A stretch of DNA of 64,000 nucleotides from Mangrovicoccus ximenensis (GCF_003056725.1 NZ_QBKZ01000001.1:402542-466541); one strand, 5' to 3'; numbered from the stretch's first letter, positions 10,881 through 19,537 are shown. The notes: generated by a model from the sequence alone, not told the origin. Translations and numbers: made by a program.

Positions 10881-12193
10881 CAGAACAGGTTCCCCGGCAG
10901 CCAGAGCGCCATGCCCGGCCAGAAGATCAGCAAAGCGGTGAAGAGAAGCATCAGGAGCGCATAGGGAATGGCGCCATGGACGACATCCGAGAACGGCCCG
11001 CCATCGCTGCGCACGCCCTGCACGACATAGAGGTTCATGCCCACGGGCGGGGTGATCATGCCGAGCTCGCTCATCAGCACGACGAAGATGCCGAACCACA
11101 CCGGGTCGATGCCCGCGGCAGTGACGATCGGCACGACGACCGGGATGGTAAGCACCTGCATCGACAGCACGTCCATGAACATGCCGAGGATCAGGTAGAA
11201 GACCATCAGCGCGAAGAGGAGCGCGGTGGGCGACAGCCCGAGCCCCGCCACCCAGGCCGACATCGTGCCGGTGATCCCGCCGAGCGCCAGCGTGACGTTC
11301 AGCGTGAAGGCCGCGCAGATGATCAAGAGGATCATGCCGGTGGTCTTGGCGGTCTGGCGGAAGCAGGTGTCGAGGAAGCCGAAGGTCAGCCGCCCCTCGC
11401 GCCAGACGAAGAGCAGCGCGACGATCACGGCCAGCGCGGCACTCTCGGTGGGCGTGGCGATGCCGAGATAGATCGAGCCCATCACGATCAGGAACACTGT
11501 CGCGGCGGGGATCAGATGGAGGAGCGCGCGCAGCTTTGCCTCCAGCGGCACCTCGGCCTCGGGACGGGAGGCGTCCGTGAGGCCGCGGCGGCGCAGCCAG
11601 AGGCTTTCGCCCGTCACGAAGGCCATGAAGAGGAGCGTCAGCAGGATGCCGGGGATGACGCCCGCGACGAAGAGCTGGCCGACCGAGACCGAGGCGAGCG
11701 AGCCATAGACCAGCAGGTTGACCGAGGGCGGGATCAGGATGCCGAGCGTACCTCCGGCGGCCAGCGATCCCAGCGACCTTGCCGGGCGGTAGCCGCGCTC
11801 GCCGAGCGCCGGGAGCGCCACCGTGCCGACCGTCGCAGCGGTGGCAACGGAGGAGCCGGAGGTCGCGGCGAAAAGCGCGCAGGAGCCGATGTTGGTGTGC
11901 AGCAGCCCGCCGGGCAGCCGCCCGAGCCACAGCGACAGCGCGCCGTACATGCGGTCGGCCATGCCCGAGCGCAAGAGCAGCTCGCCCAGCAGGATGAACA
12001 GCGGGATCGCGGTCAGGACGCTCTCGTTCGAGACGCCCCAAAGAACCGGGCCCATGCTGTTCAGCAGGACCGGACCGTAGAGGATCATGCCGCCGGCGAC
12101 GCCGAGCGCGACCATCACCACGGCGACCGGCAGGCCGATCAGCAGGAGCCCCATCATCACCGTGAAGCCCAGAAGGATGTCTATGATCGTCAT
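10880..12193 (-). CDS. dctM: TRAP transporter large permease DctM
   Basis: The 437-residue large membrane subunit of a tripartite ATP-independent periplasmic transporter; it uses the sodium or proton gradient to move an organic acid captured by DctP. It has about twelve hydrophobic segments and the DctM-like family motifs, for example SGSSVATAATVGTVALPALGERGY, GGTLGILIPPSVNLLVYG, and near the end LGMITPPVGMNLYVVQG. Start ATG at 12193. It follows dctQ by ten bases. The stop overlaps the start of the amidase fragment. It appears intact. Confidence 0.95.
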   Translation of the reverse strand: MTIIDILLGFTVMMGLLLIGLPVAVVMVALGVAGGMILYGPVLLNSMGPVLWGVSNESVLTAIPLFILLGELLLRSGMADRMYGALSLWLGRLPGGLLHTNIGSCALFAATSGSSVATAATVGTVALPALGERGYRPARSLGSLAAGGTLGILIPPSVNLLVYGSLASVSVGQLFVAGVIPGILLTLLFMAFVTGESLWLRRRGLTDASRPEAEVPLEAKLRALLHLIPAATVFLIVMGSIYLGIATPTESAALAVIVALLFVWREGRLTFGFLDTCFRQTAKTTGMILLIICAAFTLNVTLALGGITGTMSAWVAGLGLSPTALLFALMVFYLILGMFMDVLSMQVLTIPVVVPIVTAAGIDPVWFGIFVVLMSELGMITPPVGMNLYVVQGVRSDGGPFSDVVHGAIPYALLMLLFTALLIFWPGMALWLPGNLF

Positions 12194-12203
12194 GGAGGGG
12201 TCC

Positions 12204-12758
12204 TCAGCGGGCGCGGAGCTGGTCGAGTTCCTCGGACAGCTCCTCTTCGGCGGATTTCGGATTGAACTCTGCGGCGACCTCGCGGATGCGGCCCTTGGCG
12301 ACCAGCAGGGCGGCGCGGAGGGCGAGCCACAGCGAGGCGGCGGCGAAGAGCGCCAGCGCGCCGTACCACGCGGATTGCGGCCAGATCAGCGGCGTGCGCC
12401 AGGGCGTGGCGGCGGTGGACTTGTAGGCCAGCGTATCGGCGATCACGCCCCAGCCGACATGGAGGAAGAAGACGCCCAGGAGCCCGAGGCTGAGGACCGA
12501 GGCAAAGTCGATCCAGGCCTGCACGGCCAAGGGAAAGCGGCGGTGCAGCACGTCGATGCGCACATGCGCGCGGTCGACCAGCGCGACGGTGAAGGCGGCG
12601 GCGGCGCCGAAGGCCAGGATGTAGCCGCCGAGCTCGTCCGCGCCCTGCAGCGAGGTGTTGAAGGCCTTGCGCAGCACCGTTTCCAGCGCGACGAAGCCCG
12701 AGAGGAAAAGGAGCGCAGCGCCGAAGAGGCGGCTGATCCAGGTGGCGAGGCGGTCCAT
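12204..12758 (-). CDS. dctQ: TRAP transporter small permease DctQ
   Basis: A 184-residue four-helix membrane subunit of the TRAP transporter. The start at 12758 (MDRLATWISRLFGAALLFLS) is preferred to an in-frame start at 12803, which would add a signal-less proline/alanine stretch close to the dctP stop. The family pattern is visible: GADELGGYILAFGAAAAF (helix 2), AHVRIDVLHRRFP (the conserved R-x-D loop), and a final helix SAWYGALALFAAASLWLAL. A charged tail of about 35 residues follows. It sits between dctP and dctM in the usual P-Q-M order. Confidence 0.92.
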   Translation of the reverse strand: MDRLATWISRLFGAALLFLSGFVALETVLRKAFNTSLQGADELGGYILAFGAAAAFTVALVDRAHVRIDVLHRRFPLAVQAWIDFASVLSLGLLGVFFLHVGWGVIADTLAYKSTAATPWRTPLIWPQSAWYGALALFAAASLWLALRAALLVAKGRIREVAAEFNPKSAEEELSEELDQLRAR

Positions 12759-12809
12759 GGCGTCATCCTTGGCGAAGGCCCGCGCCGGGACAGGCGCGGG
12801 CAAGGGGGA

Positions 12810-13838
12810 TCAGAACTGGTAGTTCGTGCCCACGGTCTCCATCCAGGAGGCCGAGCAGCCATCATTCACCGCGTCGCAGGTTTCCTTCCAGGCGGGGAAG
12901 GACACTTCGGTCACGGCGGTGCCGATCAGCTCGACATCGGCGTCGGAGGGCTCGACCAGCGTCAGGTCGTATTTGGTGCCGGTCTCGCAGGTCTCGCCGC
13001 CGGTATTGCAGCTGACCGCATCGACGAAGAGCTCCTCGGAATAGGCCCAGATCTTGTCGGAAAGCCCGTCGAAGGCGCCCTGCAGCTTCTCCTGGTCTTC
13101 GGCGGAGAGCTTGTTCCATGTGTCGAGATTGATGCCGTAGCCGTTCATCGCCAGCTGGAAGGCGATCGGCATCATGTAGGAAGTGACCTCCGGCCAGCCG
13201 GCCGAATTGGCCGAGGACGGGCCGGTAATCGCGCAATCGACGACGCCGCGGGCCAGCGACTGCTGCACTTCGGGGAAGCTCAGCGGGACCGGCGTGCCGC
13301 CGACCAGCGAGATGAAATTGGCGAGGTTCTGGTCATAGACGCGGACCTTCAGCCCCTTGAGGTCGGACAGCGAGGCGATCTCGGGTTCGCAGAACAGCAC
13401 CTGCGGGCCGAAGGGCCAGACGCCCAAGAGCTTGGTGTTGAATTTCTCCTGAAGCTGCGCATCGACCATCGGCGCGAATTCCTCCACCGTGCGCTTGCCG
13501 GTGGCGTAGTCGGGGTTGAGGCCCACGAGGTCGAGCCCGAGGATGGTCGGCTCGTCGCGGCTGACCTGGGAGAGACGCAGCGAGACGATGTCGAAGAGCC
13601 CGCCCTTGAGGATGCGCAGCTGCTCGGTATCCTTGATGCCGGTGACGTCGACGGGCTGGTAGTCAGCGGTGAAATCGAGCCCGGTCTCCTCGGCGAAATT
13701 CTCGAAGAAGGGTTGTTCGACAGTCTTCTGGATCAGGCCGGTGGCGACGGGCTGGCCCATGACGCGCAGGCTTTCGGCGCTTGCGGGCATGGCAAGGGCG
13801 GTCGCGGCCAGAGCCGCGGCGGTCAGGGTGAGTTTCAT
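12810..13838 (-). CDS. dctP: TRAP transporter substrate-binding protein DctP
   Basis: A periplasmic binding protein of 342 residues with a clear signal peptide (MKLTLTAAALAATALAMPASA, cut after ASA near residue 21). The DctP fold is indicated by SLSDLKGLKVRVYDQNLANF, the helix that holds the carboxylate-binding arginine, and by QQSLARGVVDCAITGPSSAN. The C-terminal half contains four cysteines (CNTGGETCE and CDAVNDGC), more than usual, possibly forming disulfides. It is the first transporter gene after the catabolic genes on the same strand. Substrate is unknown; the neighbouring hydantoinase and racemase genes suggest a hydantoin, ureido acid or dicarboxylate-like compound. Confidence 0.92.
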   Translation of the reverse strand: MKLTLTAAALAATALAMPASAESLRVMGQPVATGLIQKTVEQPFFENFAEETGLDFTADYQPVDVTGIKDTEQLRILKGGLFDIVSLRLSQVSRDEPTILGLDLVGLNPDYATGKRTVEEFAPMVDAQLQEKFNTKLLGVWPFGPQVLFCEPEIASLSDLKGLKVRVYDQNLANFISLVGGTPVPLSFPEVQQSLARGVVDCAITGPSSANSAGWPEVTSYMMPIAFQLAMNGYGINLDTWNKLSAEDQEKLQGAFDGLSDKIWAYSEELFVDAVSCNTGGETCETGTKYDLTLVEPSDADVELIGTAVTEVSFPAWKETCDAVNDGCSASWMETVGTNYQF

Positions 13839-13864
13839 GTGGGTCCCTCGTTGGTTGGTGGTGG

Positions 13865-14617
13865 TCAGTCGATGTCGGAGAACAGCCGGAACACGGAGCC
13901 CCAGCCGGTGACGCGGGCGGGGTCGAGCCCCATTTCCCGCATGGAATGCGCGGCGGTGACGGAGATGGAATCGAGCACGGGGATGCCGGTCTCGGCCTCG
14001 ATCTCCTCAGCGACGGGGGCGCCGCGGAAATTGGTGCAGACGACGGCGATGGCGTCGGGCTTCGCCTTGGCGACCTCGCGGATCATCCCGGCGACCTGCG
14101 CGGGCGGGTAGGTGGCGAAGGAATAGTTGCCCTTGTCCTCCAGCCGCGCCTCGGACACCGTCTCGATGCCTTGCGCGGCGTAGTTCGCTTGGATGAGGCT
14201 CTGGATCTCGCCCAGATAGGGCGTGACGAGGCCCAGCCGCTTCACCCCGAGCCCGCGGAAGGCGCGGTCGAAGGCGAGCATGGTGGAGGAGGCCGCGATG
14301 CCGGTGCGCGCCTTGATGGCCGCGCAGAGCGCGCGGTCCTTGTCGAGCCCGAGCCAGGCTGCCGAGGTGCCGTTCCAGCAGATCAGCCGGGGATGGCATT
14401 CCGCCAGCCGTTCGGCGGCTTCGAGGATCGGGGCTTCGGTGAACTGGGTCTGCGAGGCCTCGGACATGGAAATCTCCACGACGCGGAAGCGGCCGAAATG
14501 CGCGCTGGCCTCCTCCCCGAAAGGGGCGAACATGGCCGAGGTATAGGGCTCCAGCGCGGTATTGGACGAGGGCGTCAGCATGCCGACGCGGGCGCCGTCG
14601 ATCAGGGGGAAGGTCAC
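13865..14617 (-). CDS. Maleate isomerase / Asp-Glu racemase-like protein
   Basis: A 250-residue protein of the Asp/Glu racemase-maleate isomerase-arylmalonate decarboxylase superfamily. The N-terminus has VGMLTPSSNTALEPYTSAMF, the phosphate/carboxylate loop of maleate isomerases. The C-terminal catalytic cysteine is present in VVCTNFRGAP. The position of the first catalytic cysteine appears to be occupied by ICWNGTSAAW, so the cysteine pair used by racemases may not be complete. The start is a GTG at 14617 that overlaps the hydantoinase stop (GTGA); no better ATG exists. Location between hydantoinase and TRAP genes suggests interconversion of isomers of a degradation intermediate. It could equally act as a decarboxylase. 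Confidence 0.8.
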   Translation of the reverse strand: MTFPLIDGARVGMLTPSSNTALEPYTSAMFAPFGEEASAHFGRFRVVEISMSEASQTQFTEAPILEAAERLAECHPRLICWNGTSAAWLGLDKDRALCAAIKARTGIAASSTMLAFDRAFRGLGVKRLGLVTPYLGEIQSLIQANYAAQGIETVSEARLEDKGNYSFATYPPAQVAGMIREVAKAKPDAIAVVCTNFRGAPVAEEIEAETGIPVLDSISVTAAHSMREMGLDPARVTGWGSVFRLFSDID

Positions 14618-16008
14618 AGCAGGGTCTCCGGGGAAGTGCGTTCGAGATGGCGGCCGAGGGGGGCGCCGACGGGATCTCCGCCCAGCATGACGGTCTGCCC
14701 GCGCAGGAAGGTGCGGACCGGCCAGCCGGTGACCTCGAAGCCTTCCCAAGGCGTGTAGTCGGAGCCGTGATGCAGGTCGGCCTGGCGGATCGTGCGGGTC
14801 AGGGACGGGTCCCAGAGCGTGATGTCGGCATCCTTGCCGACCATGATCGCGCCCTTCGTGGCCAGCCCGTAGAGCCGTGCGTGGTTGGAGGAGGTGATCG
14901 CAGCGAAGCGCTCGAGCGAGATCCGGCCCTTGATGACGCCCTCGGAGAACAGGATCGGCAGCCGCGTTTCGACGCCGGGAATGCCGTTGGGGATGTTGCG
15001 GAAGCTGGCCCGTGCGCCGGGCGCGTCCTTGCCTGCGGTGTCGGCGAAACGGAACGGGCAGTGGTCGGAGGAGAAGAGCTCGAACGTGCCCTGCTCGATC
15101 CCGGCCCAGATATCGGCCCAGTTCCCGCGGTCGCGCGGCGGCGGCGAGCAGACGTATTTCGCGCCCTCGAAGCCCGCGCGATCGAGATCTTCGGCGGTCA
15201 GGGTGATGTATTGCGGGCAGGTCTCGGCAAAGACCTTCGCGCCCCGTGCGCGGCCCCGGCGGATTTCCTCCAGGCTCTCGCCGTTCGAGACATGGACGAT
15301 GGTCAGCGGCACATCGGCGATCTCGGCCAGGGTGATGGCGCGGTGGGTGGCTTCGCGCTCGACCGGGACGGGGCGGGTGCGGGCATGCCAGACCGGCGCG
15401 CCTTCGCCCTCGCGCGCGGCCCTGTCGCGCAGGAATTCGATGGCGTCCTCGTTCTCGGCATGGACCATCACGAGCGCGCCCTGCTCCTTCGCGACGCTCA
15501 TCACGTCGAGGATCTCGCGGTCCGTCAGCGCCAGTCCCTCGTAGGTCATGAAGACCTTGAAGCTCGTATGCCCGGCAGCGATCAGCGCGGGCAGGTCCTG
15601 GCCAAGCGTGACCGGGTCCGTGTCCTTGACGATCAGGTGGAAGGAGACGTCGCACATGCAGTTGCCGTCGGCCTTCGCGTGATAGGCGGCGACCGCCTCG
15701 CGGAGCGTCTGGTCGCCCTCCGGCAGGCAGAAGGGCAGGACGGTGGTGTTGCCGCCCGCCACGGCCGCGCGGGTGGCGGAGGCGAAATCGTCGGCCATCT
15801 CGATGCCGGGGCCGGAGGGCTGCGAGATATGCACATGGCTGTCGATCCCGCCCGGCATGGCGATCAGCCCGGCGGCGTCGATGATCTCGGCCGCCGCGGG
15901 GACGTCCTCGCCGAGAAAGGCGATGCGCCCCGAACGGAGGCCGATATTGCAGGCCGTGGTTCCTGCGGGAGTGACGACGCGCGCGCCTGCGATCAGCGTG
16001 TCGAGCAT
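14614..16008 (-). CDS. Dihydropyrimidinase / hydantoinase family hydrolase
   Basis: A 464-residue cyclic-amide hydrolase of the amidohydrolase superfamily, opening hydantoin or dihydropyrimidine rings to N-carbamoyl amino acids. The metal-binding set is visible: HVH in IDSHVHISQPSG (about residue 60), the carboxylated lysine in HTSFKVFMTYEG (about 150), a histidine in MVHAENED (about 183), another in IVHVSNGE, and the aspartate in LFSSDHCPFR. The protein ends with a typical substrate loop. Start ATG at 16008 overlaps the stop of the racemase fragment. Partners are the two racemase-like genes, the amidase stub and the TRAP transporter; together they resemble a hydantoin/pyrimidine utilisation operon. 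Confidence 0.92.
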   Translation of the reverse strand: MLDTLIAGARVVTPAGTTACNIGLRSGRIAFLGEDVPAAAEIIDAAGLIAMPGGIDSHVHISQPSGPGIEMADDFASATRAAVAGGNTTVLPFCLPEGDQTLREAVAAYHAKADGNCMCDVSFHLIVKDTDPVTLGQDLPALIAAGHTSFKVFMTYEGLALTDREILDVMSVAKEQGALVMVHAENEDAIEFLRDRAAREGEGAPVWHARTRPVPVEREATHRAITLAEIADVPLTIVHVSNGESLEEIRRGRARGAKVFAETCPQYITLTAEDLDRAGFEGAKYVCSPPPRDRGNWADIWAGIEQGTFELFSSDHCPFRFADTAGKDAPGARASFRNIPNGIPGVETRLPILFSEGVIKGRISLERFAAITSSNHARLYGLATKGAIMVGKDADITLWDPSLTRTIRQADLHHGSDYTPWEGFEVTGWPVRTFLRGQTVMLGGDPVGAPLGRHLERTSPETLL

Positions 16009-16203
16009 CAGGGCCGTTCCATCGCAATGGCCCGGGTCAGGGCGGCGGGAAGTCCGGTGGCCGCCTTCGCGGCAGGCTTCCAGGCGCGTCCGGAGAAGCT
16101 GGCGCCCAAGGCGGCGAGGCTCAGCGCCTGCGCAGTGGCGGCTGCGATCGGATCGATGACCACGGCGCGCACCTCGGGGGCGATTTCGGGGGCGAGCCCG
16201 GCC
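16008..16203 (-). pseudogene. Asp/Glu/hydantoin racemase, C-terminal fragment
   Basis: About 65 residues at the C-terminus of a racemase-like protein: ALAGLAPEIAPEVRAVVIDP, then IAAATAQALSLAALGASFSG, ending AIAMERP. The pattern V-V-I-D-P followed by a helix of alanines and leucines is the C-terminal part of Asp/Glu/hydantoin racemases. Its stop overlaps the hydantoinase ATG. The N-terminal two-thirds, including both catalytic cysteines, are lost where the frame meets IS30 sequence at about 16203. The IS joint could be a genuine insertion or deletion event. Confidence 0.65.
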
Positions 16204-16204
16204 A

Positions 16205-16513
16205 GCGCCCCTGGCTGCCCGGCAGTCGATCACCTTCGACCGTGGATTCGAGTTCGGCGCCTGGCGCGAACTCGGCACCGGCATGGGAACCGAGAGCTGG
16301 TTCTGCGATCCCCAAGCGCCTTGGCAGAAGGGCCAGGTCGAGAACCTCAACCGCCGCGCGCGCCGCTACCTGCCCCGCGACACCGCGGTGTCGGCGCTCC
16401 CAAATCGATCCATGAGGTCGATTTGCGACCGCCTCAACGCCACGCCGAGGAAGTGCCTTGGCTACCGGACTCCGGCCGAAGCTTTCCGCGAGGAACTCGC
16501 CAGGCTAATCTAG
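16205..16513 (+). mobile_element. IS30-family transposase, C-terminal fragment
   Basis: About 102 residues of the catalytic core end of an IS30-type DDE transposase. It shows RQSITFDRGFEF (the second catalytic aspartate and its context), FCDPQAPWQKGQVENLNRR (with the catalytic glutamate in VENLN), and RLNATPRKCLGYRTPAEAF. The stop is at 16511-16513, followed by CGAACCGGTGTCGCAACCGG, probably the right terminal repeat. The 5' two-thirds are missing; at about 16204 the sequence switches to a racemase gene on the other strand. Confidence 0.9.
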
Positions 16514-16607
16514 CCTCGAACCGGTGTCGCAACCGGGTTAGAACTCACCAGGGGTGCGCGCTGCCTCGAAGTGCGGCTTCCATTGTAAACCAATGCGTTA
16601 TCAAATG

Positions 16608-17252
16608 GGGAGAGCCGGAATGGGAACGGTCTGCATGCAACTGGCGGCACGCCAAGGTCCCCGTCAGAGAGATGGCACGCATCCTTGAGCGGCACAAATG
16701 ACCATCTTCCGGGAGGTCGAACGCAACTTCCGGGCCGATGGCGCGCTGCCGAAGACGCATGTCGGCAACTTCGGGCAGGCCGCACAGCTGCAGCCCCGGA
16801 AACGCCGGACGGTGCAGCGCAAGCTGATCCGGCACCCGGACCTGCGCAAGAGCATCGCGGCCGAGATCAAGCTCGGGCGGACGTCCGGGCAGACCGGCAA
16901 CCGGATGATCCATGGGGGCGCGGAGCGGCGCGTCTGCCGGGATCGGCTGCGGCAGCGAGTTCGCCAACCGGCCCCGCCTTCAGGCCGGGACCGGCCTGGA
17001 GGCGCGATTCTGCGATCCGTCCCCGCCCTGGCAGACGGGAACGGCCGGGACCGCCACCCGGCGCGCGGGAAAGCGGCTGCCGGGGACACGCGGCATCCCG
17101 GCAGCCGGTGACCATGATTTGGAGAGGAGTGCCGGCCGCCTCGGCGCCACGCCCCGGAAATGCCTCGGCTGGAAGACACCGGCCGAGGTGTCCCGCGAAA
17201 GGATGGCGGAAGAAATGGGACGGGCCCGCTGCCCTCAACGGCAGGAGCCGCG
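16608..17252 (+). pseudogene. Decayed second IS30-family transposase
   Basis: A second, heavily eroded IS30 copy. N-terminal HTH sequence is readable as ERSACNWRHAKVPVREMARI then LERHK, which leads after a stop/frameshift into TIFREVERNFRADGALP (the usual sequence reads STIFREI...). KLIRHPDLRKSIAAEIKLGR and NRMIHGGAERRVC follow. The C-terminal part is in another frame: FCDPSPPWQTGTAGTATRR and LGATPRKCLGWKTPAEVSRE, where catalytic E and N are replaced. At least two frameshifts and an internal deletion are needed, so the element is dead. Sequence from 17253 to 17368 shows nothing further. Confidence 0.8.
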
Positions 17253-17368
17253 CAGCAAAGAGCGCTCACAATTCCCGGGCGGAGGAGCGCACGGGGCCTC
17301 CGTTCCCTTCATGGTGCATGGGCGCGAGTGCCAGCTCCGGAAGCGGCCATCGCCTGCGGCGGGTGCGG

Positions 17369-17980
17369 TCAGCCGGGCTCTGCTGCCGGGGCTGCCTGCG
17401 ACACGCGGAAATTCCAGGCGATGATGGCGTTCAGCACGATGGCGCCGATGCAGGAATGCAGGATGCTCTCGACCGGCAGGATCAGCAGCGCCACCGCGAA
17501 GATCACCGCGTCGAAGCACATCTGGAACCATCCGGTCCGGAAGCCGGTCCTCTCCTCGACGATCAGCGCAAGGATGCCGAGACCGCCGGCCGAGGCGCCA
17601 TGCCGGAAGAGCGCGATCAGCCCGACCGCACAGCAGGCACCTGCCAGAACCGCCGCCAGGAGCGGCGGCAGCGCTTCGAACCGGATCAGCGAGCCGAGGA
17701 CCGGAGATGCCGCGGAAATGCCCAGCACGGCGGCGATGGTGCGCAGCGTGAAGCCGGCGCCGCGCCGCACCCAGGACAGCCAGAAGAACGGCAGGCTGAC
17801 CAGCACGAAGAAGGCGCCGAAATCGAGCGGCAGAACGTAGGAGAGCAGCACTGCCGCCCCGGCGGTCTGGCCGGTCACCAGCGCTGCCGCTTTCAGGAAG
17901 GTCACCCCGAGCGAGGTCATCAGAACGCCGAAGGCGAGGCCTTGTGCGTCATAGAGGGAAATAGGCGATTTCAGGGCCAT
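17369..17980 (-). CDS. YitT-family membrane protein
   Basis: A 203-residue protein with five or six predicted transmembrane helices, beginning MALKSPISLYDAQGLAFGVL. The repeated motif LMTSLGVTFLKAAALVTGQTAG matches the YitT/DUF161 family, members of which are integral inner-membrane proteins of unknown transport function. The motif ASAGGLGILALIVEERTGFRTG is also typical. ATG at 17980 is four bases before the end of the aminotransferase ORF on the same strand. It looks intact. No specific substrate can be proposed. Confidence 0.85.
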   Translation of the reverse strand: MALKSPISLYDAQGLAFGVLMTSLGVTFLKAAALVTGQTAGAAVLLSYVLPLDFGAFFVLVSLPFFWLSWVRRGAGFTLRTIAAVLGISAASPVLGSLIRFEALPPLLAAVLAGACCAVGLIALFRHGASAGGLGILALIVEERTGFRTGWFQMCFDAVIFAVALLILPVESILHSCIGAIVLNAIIAWNFRVSQAAPAAEPG

Positions 17981-17984
17981 GCTG

Positions 17985-19460
17985 TCAGGTCTCCGGTCGG
18001 GCGCGGCCCGCGGCGAGCACGGCGTCGAGCGCGTCGAGGAAGCCCCCGGTCTCGGCCTCGCCCAGCGGGAAGGACAGGGCGATCAGTCCCCGCGCGGCAA
18101 AGTAGAAGCCCCGCTCCATCATGCGGAACTGCAGAAGGCGCAGGCGGTCGCGGCGGATGGCGGCGTCCGGCCCCGTGCCGTGGATGTTCATGACCGATCC
18201 CATGCCAGTGACGTGGAAGGCCCCGCCATGGTCGGCGAAAAGGTCGTTCAGCGCGGCGCGGAACGCCTCGCCCCGCGCGTAGAGCGCCGCCAGAGCGGCG
18301 GGCGTCAGGTGATGGCGCACCGCCTCGAGCCCTGCCGCCATGGTCAGGCGGTTGTTGTTGAACGTGCCGGCATGCGGGATCGGATCGGCATGGGCCGGAT
18401 CGAACCGTTCCATTGCCGCCTTGCGCCCGCCGAAGGCCCCGAAGGCCAAGCCGCCGCCGAAGATCTTGCCCAGCGTGGTCATGTCGGGGGTGATGCCCAG
18501 GAGTTCCTGCGCGCCGCCCGGTGCCATGCGCGCGGTCTGCACCTCGTCGAAGATCAGCAGCGCGCCGCTGCCGTCGCAGAGCTCGCGCAGCGCCTGAAGG
18601 AAGGCGGGCGTGCCCACCGTGCAGCCGCCCGCGCCCTGCATCGGCTCGACCAGGACGGCGGCGATGCTGTCGCCCGAGGCGGCGAATTCGCGCGCGGCCG
18701 CTTGCGGGTCGTTATAGGGCAGGATCGCGAAGTCCAAGGGCAGGTTCACCGGCGCGTTGCCCTGGCCGAAGGTCAGCACGCCGCCGTGATAGCCGCCCGC
18801 GAAGACGACGATGCGGTCGCGGCCGGTCACCAGCCGCGCGGCGGCGAGCGCCATGACATTCGCCTCGGTCCCGGAATTGGCGAAGCGCAGCAGCTCGATC
18901 GAAGGGAAGCGCGCCGCCAGTTCCCCGGCCAGCTCGGTTTCGTAGGGCGTGTGCGAGGACAGGCCGAACCCGCCGCGATGCGCCGCCGTCAGCGCCTGTT
19001 CCAGCGCCGCGCAGGTATGGCCGAAGATGCCGGCGGTGAACTCGCCGAGGAAGTCGACATAGCTGTGGCCGTCGGCATCGGTGATGCGGCAGCCCGCGCC
19101 GCCGGTGATGGACAGCGGATAGGGCGCAGCCCAGAGCGAACTGCGGGTGTTGCCGCCGGGCAGGACCCGGGCCGCACGGGCGAGCGCCGCGGCGCTTTCC
19201 GGCGTCCGCATGGCGTCGACATCGGCGCAGGACCGGTCGGGCGTGTCGGCGAGGCCCAGAAGCTCGCGGACCGCCTCCAGCGGGAAGCCGAGCTGCCGTG
19301 CATGTCGGATGAAAGCCAGCCGGTCGCGTGCCGCCTCGCCATAGCGCCGCTGGCCGCCGGCGCTGCGTTCGGGCGCGGGCATCAGCCCGATCTCCTCGTA
19401 ATAGCGGATTGTCTGGACCTTGGTGCCGGCATGGAGGGCCAGCGCGCCGATCGTGTGCAT
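17985..19460 (-). CDS. Fused ORF: MerR-type DNA-binding domain plus glutamate-1-semialdehyde-aminomutase-like aminotransferase
   Basis: One open frame of 491 residues with two unrelated parts. Residues 1-83 are a MerR regulator: winged-helix segment IGALALHAGTKVQTIRYYEE, then GGQRRYGEAARDRLAFIRHA and LGLADTPDRSCADVDA. The coiled-coil and metal loop that should follow are missing. Residues 84-491 are a class III PLP aminotransferase of the glutamate-1-semialdehyde mutase type: VLPGGNTRSSLW, NSGTEANVMALAAAR, LIFDEVQTAR, and the PLP lysine in TTLGKIFGGGLAFG. Its own first 15-30 residues are missing. The switch is abrupt near base 19211. The ATG at 19460 faces a MerR-class operator and a zinc/cadmium ATPase stub. 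A natural fusion is possible, but similar joints elsewhere argue for a breakpoint that happened to keep frame. Confidence 0.85.
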   Translation of the reverse strand: MHTIGALALHAGTKVQTIRYYEEIGLMPAPERSAGGQRRYGEAARDRLAFIRHARQLGFPLEAVRELLGLADTPDRSCADVDAMRTPESAAALARAARVLPGGNTRSSLWAAPYPLSITGGAGCRITDADGHSYVDFLGEFTAGIFGHTCAALEQALTAAHRGGFGLSSHTPYETELAGELAARFPSIELLRFANSGTEANVMALAAARLVTGRDRIVVFAGGYHGGVLTFGQGNAPVNLPLDFAILPYNDPQAAAREFAASGDSIAAVLVEPMQGAGGCTVGTPAFLQALRELCDGSGALLIFDEVQTARMAPGGAQELLGITPDMTTLGKIFGGGLAFGAFGGRKAAMERFDPAHADPIPHAGTFNNNRLTMAAGLEAVRHHLTPAALAALYARGEAFRAALNDLFADHGGAFHVTGMGSVMNIHGTGPDAAIRRDRLRLLQFRMMERGFYFAARGLIALSFPLGEAETGGFLDALDAVLAAGRARPET

Positions 19461-19506
19461 CGGAAGCTCCTTGCTGCGTGGCGGCCACATTAGCGCGGAA
19501 CCCCCC

Positions 19507-19537
19507 TTGAAGCTACAGTGGCTGTAGGTCCTATCTT
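19507..19537 (+). promoter_or_regulatory. MerR-class metal-responsive promoter/operator
   Basis: TTGAAG (19507-19512) and TATCTT (19532-19537) are separated by 19 bases, the overlong spacing diagnostic of MerR-activated promoters. The spacer holds the perfect dyad CTACAGTGGCTGTAG (19513-19527). The sequence resembles CadR/ZntR-class operators. It points at the P-type ATPase start at 19576 and lies in the divergent region with the MerR domain (ATG at 19460). Confidence 0.85.

Noticed and set aside
17985..19460. Calling the MerR-aminotransferase ORF a MocR/GabR regulator
   Set aside because: MocR proteins have a GntR-type HTH and a class I aminotransferase fold; here the HTH is MerR and the enzyme is class III, and the junction resembles the other broken joints.
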